A program made the translations under genes and the position numbers. From Platycnemis pennipes (lineage: Eukaryota > Arthropoda > Insecta > Odonata > Platycnemididae), in NCBI GenBank assembly GCA_933228895.1, contig OW121857.1, positions 74,085,672-74,149,671 on the forward strand: a stretch of DNA of 64,000 nt. Reading direction: 5' to 3'. This document shows, piece by piece, positions 58,401 to 64,000 of the stretch; positions within the stretch are counted from its first letter, which is position 1, and every line of letters begins with the position of its first letter. The notes below the pieces were generated by a model. The model ran no database searches. It worked only from the letters and a program-made list of their open reading frames with translations, and had not been told where the DNA came from.

Positions 58401-58765
58401 TAATTTGGTTCCGGGCCCCGTAGTTGCCAAGATTCAATTCTCTATTGTTCAAGTCCATTGTGATCTTGGGAGAGTTTAATTGAGGTGGTTTCCCGTTGCC
58501 TGCCTCAATAGTGTTTTTAACGTGACACCATCACTTGTTAGGCCGCCCCACTGGGGTCAGACGCCTTCTCACAGCCGCCTCATTGAGGAACAGACGCTGC
58601 GAGTACGGTACGTGGACTACCTTTCGTCAGGCTCCTACCCTTCGACCTGTCTGGCATGGGTGACCCTACCAGGAGCAATATTAGTTACTCCCGCCAGTGT
58701 AGCTCTAGGGGTCACGGGAACACGCAAGCCCCAATCCCACCACGACAAGGCGTAGTCCATGGGGA
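55417..58765 (-). mobile_element. Nearly full-length RTE-type LINE
   Basis: Runs from a 5' untranslated region (about 58460-58765), through endonuclease and reverse transcriptase, to a 3' end beginning CCGGTGAAGGTAGG next to an ATT tract (55391-55408). About 3.35 kb, a normal size for RTE elements. The simple-repeat tail instead of poly(A) also fits that clade. Shorter copies of its 3' end are at 10315-10884, and a 5'-region piece at 28500-28620. It is the best-preserved autonomous element in the window. Confidence 0.9.
55472..58458 (-). pseudogene. RTE LINE polyprotein (AP endonuclease and RT), inactivated
   Basis: Start at MDLNNRELNLGNYG (58458); an upstream frame was not seen. Residues about 65-300 are an intact AP endonuclease: IRTWNVRTMLRAGK, GLSEVRW, IMGDWNAVVGEG, DYIMIRQRF and SDHNLVVMK. 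Residues about 510-790 are RT: GVDNIPAELLKNLG, DQFGFRKGRATRDAI, CFVDFEKAFDRVRWDKL, GRGVRQGCPLSPVLFNIY and the active-site box, which reads FAND where FADD is required. The frame is lost at an A run near 56105, and a TAA stop follows near 56040. Reading resumes as GGQKLEQVEQFSYLGSVLEE, with the C-terminal IWSVALYGAETWALRKEDE, to 55472. Three separate lesions mean it cannot act autonomously now. Confidence 0.9.
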
Positions 58766-59121
58766 AGGGTGTGTCTAAACATGGGGTTGAAAATATGTAT
58801 CCTTTCTGCGAGAATCTTGATTATCTTTTGTACAGTCATACACATTGTGTCCATTCCCCTATCCATTTCTCTAAATGTAATGCTTTTTCTAGGGCAAAGT
58901 TACTCTGACCCTATTTTTGCGTATATTTAATAAAAATGTTATTTTAGTGGGGGGTAAGGGATGGGATGCGTCTCAGATAGCCTCTCCCATTCAAATGTCA
59001 ACCTCTCCTGCACGTGGCACCCCCTGCGTTTTCTGATGAGGCTCTGGCGACCGAGTTTCCCGGTATAAGGAAACCTCCACCATCAAGGGACACTGTCCTC
59101 CATGGAAAGTGGATGAGCAGG
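58766..59121. other. Unassigned sequence
   Basis: No gene or repeat end recognised between the LINE 5' end and the tandem duplication. Confidence 0.4.
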
Positions 59122-59489
59122 TAGTGGATGGGCCACTGCATGGGGGGAAAAGAAATCATCTCTAAAGGCAGAGGAGTCATCATTAGTCAGTGGCATCAGA
59201 GGAGATTTTAGTCCTTCATAGATGGATGTAGACCAGAGGTCTAAATGGCAGAGAAGGTAAAAAAAGAAACTTCCCATTACAGAGAGCAGTGGTATATGAA
59301 TCAACATAGTGGATGGGCCACTGTATGGGAGGAAAGAAGGCACCTCTAAAGGCAAAGGAGTCATTATTGGTCAGCAGCATCAGAGGAGATTTTAGTCCTT
59401 TGTAGATGGATGAAGATGAGAGGTCTATTTGGCTGAGAAGGTAAAAAGAAACTTCCCATTAGAGGGAGTGGTGGTATATGTAATCAGTG
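59122..59489 (+). repeat. Tandem duplication, two 183-185 bp units
   Basis: TAGTGGATGGGCCACTG starts units at 59122 and 59307, and a third start (TAGTGG) at 59490 is cut off. Shared internal text includes CATCAGAGGAGATTTTAGTC and AGAAACTTCCCATTA. About 87 percent alike by eye. No coding. Confidence 0.85.
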
Positions 59490-60860
59490 TAGTGGAAAAG
59501 AGGTGACTCAGAATAGACTGTGGTGAAATATTTACTGGCTTGGTCAAAGTAAGTTTATTGGCCGTAAAACTGCAAGAAGGATGGAAATCAAAACTCTGCA
59601 TTATTTTCCCTTAAATATGGAGAACTTTAGGGTAAGATGTATTGCTGATAATGTTTATCAGAACCCAAAATCAGCAGGGTGAAGAAACAATTTTTTCAAG
59701 TCATTATTCAATGAAATACTTGATGTGGAATACCGGTCAAAATTCCTATGTGGAAATCGAGATGAGAACTGAGGGTGGGAATGTTGAATGACAGAGTGAA
59801 TAATGAATGAGATGAGCATAAGTGAGATTGAAATTCTTTGTTTATGTAAAAATAAGGTGGGAAAGTAAGGGAGACAGTTATCGTGATACATTTAGAATGA
59901 AATTCAGTGGGAGAGGAAGAATAGGTAGGATTGGTGTGTGTGGTCACAATACAAATATATTATACATTAGTATCATGGGCATGAATCCCAGTTCTCAGAG
60001 TTCAATAGGCAAATTGTGTTTGTTACCTACTCCACTACAACAATAGGAGGATATTGGTAAGAAACCACTCTGAACCATCATTTACAGAGACAGAACAGTC
60101 ATGTTTCCCAACAAGCAATGAAGATTAATTCAAAGATTGTGAACTAGCCATTAAAAAACCCCCAACGAATTATCTGCTGAGATACAGGTGAAGTTAAGCT
60201 ATGAAAATCCTGTCTATCTGAATGAAATGAATGCTTTTTCTCAGCAGAAATCTAGTACACCTGAGAGGCACAAGACATATGAAGGTATCAAATTTTTTTA
60301 CATTTCATTAAAAAAGGCATATACATGTAGAAAAATCCAGCCACAGTTATCCAGGACCAGATATGGATTGTGATCATGAATTGATGGCAAAATTGTGTAC
60401 TAGAATTAAGAAAATTGATAGAATATATAGGACGAACTGGAGCTAAGAGAGGACTCTTGTATATACCAAGAACTATATAACGTGACAGCGTGATATAACA
60501 TCACGATGAAATGTATGCTAGAGCAAGAGAAGTGGACCAAGCAAATACCTGAAGAAATTGAAGAAGACACTAAAAGAGGACTACTGGACAACACATTTAC
60601 CATAATAAAATCTTTCCATTACAATCCAGGAGCAAAATGTAAATTTATTAAAGGCATATACAGAAATAAGGTAATGATCACCACACAAGAATGTGGTGCA
60701 TATAAGAAGAATTATGTCTTGGCAAGGATATCAAGGAAGAAAGGGGATGCACAGAAAAAGAAGGCTAAATATATAAAAGAGGAGAAACCAGGCCCACCAA
60801 TAAATGCTTGCTTGTTCTTAAATGCTTGCTAGTTAATGCTTGCTTGTCTACTAGTGAGTC
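59490..60860. other. Unassigned sequence with one Lys-rich open frame
   Basis: A plus-strand frame at 60506-60832 (108 codons, Lys-rich, containing YNPGAKCKFIKGIYRNKV) has no recognisable domain. It could be a LINE linker remnant, being next to LINE text, but I cannot support a function. Confidence 0.3.
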
Positions 60861-60864
60861 CTGA

Positions 60865-61745
60865 TTTGGTTACAGCCACCTGGATTTTATACTAGCTGTG
60901 GATAACTCTTCAGTCATTGTATGATGTTACATAATTTCTTTCAATAATGATATGAATTTCTTTAAGAATCCTCAGTATCAAGTTCCAATTGATGTTGTCA
61001 AATACCTTCTCAAATCTACAAATGCAACAAACATCGATAAGTCTTCTCTATAAGTAGCCTGAGGGCCATAATCACTTTTCTTGTGCCCTTTTTTCTCTTA
61101 ATCCAAATTGGTCCTCATCCAGTAAGTTTTTGCTCTATTCTTTTATAGATGATTCTTGTCATTGTCTTTGAGCCATGAATTGTTACGCTTATGGTCCTAA
61201 AATTTTCACAGTTCTCGGCCCTCTTCTTTTTGAGAATAGAGATGATGATATTCTCTTCAAATTTCATAGGAATTACTCCTCTTGTGTGTACTTCACAGAT
61301 TGTTTGGTGCACCTGGGTCTTTTGTCCAGCATTTTTAATTAGCTCTGCAGAAAACATGTACTACTATAGAAGGTTTATTTATCCGCAGGTCCCTTTTGCT
61401 TTTCTTGCTTTATGGTTCATCTCATTCCTAATTACATCGAACGAAAGATGCCTCTCTTCAGTTCCCACATTTTTATATTTTCTTCTCTCGTCAATCAATT
61501 CTAAGACTTCTTCTGTAAAACATGGATTCTTCATGTCAACGTTTCTTCACCCGAGAACTTCTTTTGTGGCTCCCTTCAGCCCTATTTTGATGTTACCCAA
61601 TGTCTTTTCACAGTCATATCCTCTTCTTATTTTCACACTGCCTTCTAAAAGGCCACCTGTTGTTGAGGCTCCTTTAGTTTTCTACTTGCCATATGTTCTT
61701 GATGGATTTCTTCAATTCGTTGAATTTTAAGTGGCATTTAATCAT
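60865..61745 (-). pseudogene. RTE-type LINE fragment, endonuclease-RT linker and RT start
   Basis: Reading the minus strand from 61745: linker text with stops, including IHQEHMASRKLKEPQQQ; a segment similar to the RRKWKNV region of the LINE at 55-58 kb; then an open stretch 61357-61115 with AELIKNAGQ, GVIPMKFEENIIISILKKKR and CENFRTISVTIHGSKTMTRI, the RT fingers; then a decayed GTRKVIMALRLLIEKT segment and the antisense of a KGIGV-NDQRII-like part to about 60900. Truncated at both ends. Confidence 0.7.
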
Positions 61746-62300
61746 CACTAAGTTATTGTTAGTCTTCTTTTAAATCTTAGGCAATTAAAAATAATTAGAG
61801 AATTTCAATTTGAAGTGCAATAACTTAACGCTTGTCCTTTTTTCTAGTACCTGTTCTAAAACCCTGTGGATAAAGAGGGAAATTCACAGTTAATTCTACG
61901 GAGCAAGAATAATCATTATTCATGTTGACTATAGAAATCCCTAAAGTGAATTACTAGAAGACAATGAAGCTTAAGTAAGTTTTTTTATACCACTACAGGA
62001 CAAAAGTTTTGAAGTCACATTTTCTTACCATGTGGGGCAGAATGGAGTGCTATCCTATGCTCTTGTAGATCTATTAGATGTTCTTGTCTTCATTACGATT
62101 TCTTTAAGCCGACATTTTTTAATAATTCGTAATATCACATAATCATTTAGTAGTATTGCATATTTTACCATGTATGTATTTGGGTTTCCTTTTGTTCTGA
62201 ACAATCAAATTTACTTTGCAAAGACCAAATTTCATAAAACAGAACTTGCTTTTACTTTGTATATGAATTAAAAGGGAGTAGGCCATGATGTTTATTTTAG
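61746..62300. other. Unassigned AT-rich sequence
   Basis: Nothing recognised. Confidence 0.4.
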
Positions 62301-62304
62301 ATGG

Positions 62305-62460
62305 CACACTATAGACAGTGGGTGGAGATTAGGACTGCTAACCAGAGGTATAGGGTTCAAACCCAGGGGAGGACTTGGTTATAGTTACCATATTATTTTC
62401 CTTAAATCTAGGATACTATAAATTTTCACTCAAAAAACTCTACGTATTTTGAAAATAAAT
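62305..62460 (+). mobile_element. tRNA-derived SINE candidate
   Basis: Contains an A-box-like ATAGACAGTGGGTGG, an anticodon-arm-like GGACTGCTAACC (GCT, Ser-like) and a B-box GGGTTCAAACCC at about 62350. Acceptor ends do not pair properly and the text continues into a body of about 100 bp, so a SINE head is more likely than a tRNA gene. Confidence 0.45.
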
Positions 62461-64000
62461 GGGACATGTCAAGCATAAAATTATTATATATCGCACTCTC
62501 AATACTGCCTTAAATAAACATTTAATTGATTCTATTTAAAATGGAAAAACATATTACTTTTTTACAATATAAATAATAATCCTATCATCATTATTATGGA
62601 TAATCGAACTGAATAGGAGGTAATATTCATTTATTAGTTTTCCTTGAAGTGTTCTCTAAAAAAATGGGGCCTTAAGAATTCATTTGGGACTTATTATAAA
62701 AAACAGGATAGCTTTGGGATGAATGGGAACCCTATCCTCGAGTCAAACTCTTGCTGTGTGATTTTTCTGGGTATTAAGTCTCTCCCCTCACCAACCTGTC
62801 CAGTATTATGGCTGTATCTGAATTGAGGTCTGGTTAGCAAGCACCAAGTTCCAACCCTGAAAGGTTGTGACGTACATCAGGATATGGGCCTGGTTCCCTT
62901 CCCTCTGCCACTTGCAGTTCTCCTCGAAGATGTGATCCAGAGTTTGGGATTTTTGTATGTTGTGTGAAAAGTGCCTGTAATAAAGGAAAAATCCTTACCC
63001 TATTACCATCCACAAAGAAGTGCATGCATAACTTGTACTTTTGTTTTCTGTGCCTTACAGTGAAACTTGCCTTGAGTAGAGCCTGAAGGGATTATGACAT
63101 TTTTCCACAGAAAAGTCTTCCGTGCGAAGCCCATATTGTGCAAGAGGTTGCCAGTTATGGTTGCAGTTGCCAGTTGTGCCCTCGACTATTCGGTGCTGAC
63201 TGGCTTTGAGTTACAGGTACTGGTTAGAAGATAGGAGCATGTCTATTTTCAACCAGCCAGTTTCGAATTCTGTCCAATATATCGCTTTGTTATCATGTGC
63301 TACCTGTGTTCACATTCTGTGAGATTTCTTCCATAAATACAATACAAAAAATGGATGAAAGAAGTATGTTTAACCCTAATACTACCATGAGACAATCTAT
63401 TGCTTGACTTTGTTCACTTCTTGATGTTTGCAATGATGGTGGGCTTCAGATTATCATATTGTACCTATTCATTCCATAATATTCCAAAACTAAATATTTG
63501 TCATTTATATAAATGTTTTCATAGTCCATAAGTTGTCCTTTCATACAAAATAATATCAAAAAATAATTTAAATCAAGTCTTACAACATCTATGAAAATCC
63601 ACTTGGTACCTATTTGCAAATTCCTCCAGCAAGGTACTGATAGAAATAGAAAGAATGAATACAACCTCAGTAATAAAATTGCTATGTTAATGTATCTTTT
63701 GCATTTATAAATGATATGAGTAATATTTGATTTCATTGCCCACAACTTTGAGCTTCATTGCCATCATCATTATTCTGGTTCGTTCTAGTTCTAGTAGCTC
63801 AGTTGATAACTAGCTTCTATGTCTGAAGGTTTTCTTGAGTAACTGTGATAGAACATTTCTTTTATGAGTGTTGGCAAGTTTGGTTTATTGAAATTGCCTG
63901 CTTATTTTCACAGAAAAGGAAAAAATAGTTGGTTATTGACTCAAGTTGCTTATTTAATAGTTAGTAATTTAAAATAGAAATTCTAATTATTGATTCACTC
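62461..64000. other. Unassigned AT-rich sequence
   Basis: No gene, element terminus or arm match was recognised. Short open frames have ordinary random composition. Confidence 0.4.

Noticed and set aside
57689..58423. Long plus-strand open frame (244 codons)
   Set aside because: Antisense shadow of the LINE endonuclease; Ser/Pro/Leu-rich composition typical of a complementary strand.
59122..59489. CRISPR-like or satellite array
   Set aside because: Only two long units without spacers; an ordinary tandem duplication.
60506..60832. Lys-rich open frame of 108 codons
   Set aside because: No domain or homologue recognised and no splice or promoter context; kept only as an unassigned stretch.
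62305..62460. Possible tRNA-Ser (GCT) gene
   Set aside because: Anticodon-like and B-box text are present, but the acceptor stem does not form and the sequence continues as a SINE body would.

Overview
This is a eukaryotic nuclear DNA window, AT-rich and gene-poor, whose recognisable content is almost entirely transposable elements (TEs). The mix (RTE-type LINEs with ATT/GAT tails, a CR1-like LINE, Penelope-like, Ty1/copia and Ty3/gypsy pieces, piggyBac, hAT-like, mariner-like with a DUF4817-type helix-turn-helix, PIF/Harbinger, pogo/Tigger-like MITE, a 5S-headed SINE) fits a large-genome arthropod, probably an insect. That is inference; the species cannot be named from the sequence. I found no convincing host protein gene, no functional tRNA/rRNA gene and no bacterial signal. 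Nearly all coding stretches are decayed.

The unifying structure is an old inverted duplication (large imperfect palindrome) with its axis near 15.83 kb. Three blocks were matched by eye as reverse complements in nested order: about 1450-2960 with 42590-42770 plus 49725-50486; 6735-7475 with 38035-38765; and 11440-15295 with 16375-18440. The innermost arms look most alike. The arms have since been filled with TEs, and because each arm serves as the empty site of the other, several insertions can be polarised.

Layout. 1-9.5 kb: left arm, gypsy 3' end, two broken piggyBac copies, an RTE LINE tail. 9.5-18.4 kb: LINE tail, two MITEs and the palindrome core. 18.4-24.3 kb: a copia element split by a 2.4 kb insert with 9-bp target duplication. 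24.3-29.7 kb: Penelope-like GIY-YIG end and LINE RT fragments. 29.7-37 kb: a hAT-like element (5-bp duplication) whose transposase is itself split by a 4.2 kb long-TIR element (4-bp duplication) with its own DDE-type gene. 37-42.4 kb: Penelope-like hairpin, two SINEs, right arm, and a second hAT-like element. 42.8-49.7 kb: an RTE LINE split twice, by a mariner-like element and by a Harbinger element. 50.5-54.4 kb: a TTAA-flanked element carrying a CR1-like LINE that carries an 86-bp LINE tail. 54.9-64 kb: a solo long TIR, a nearly full-length but inactivated RTE LINE, a 183-bp tandem duplication, another LINE remnant and a tRNA-like SINE.

Coordinates of element ends with target duplications are read to the base; boundaries marked 'about' are estimates. 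All alignments were made by eye, so identity values are approximate.
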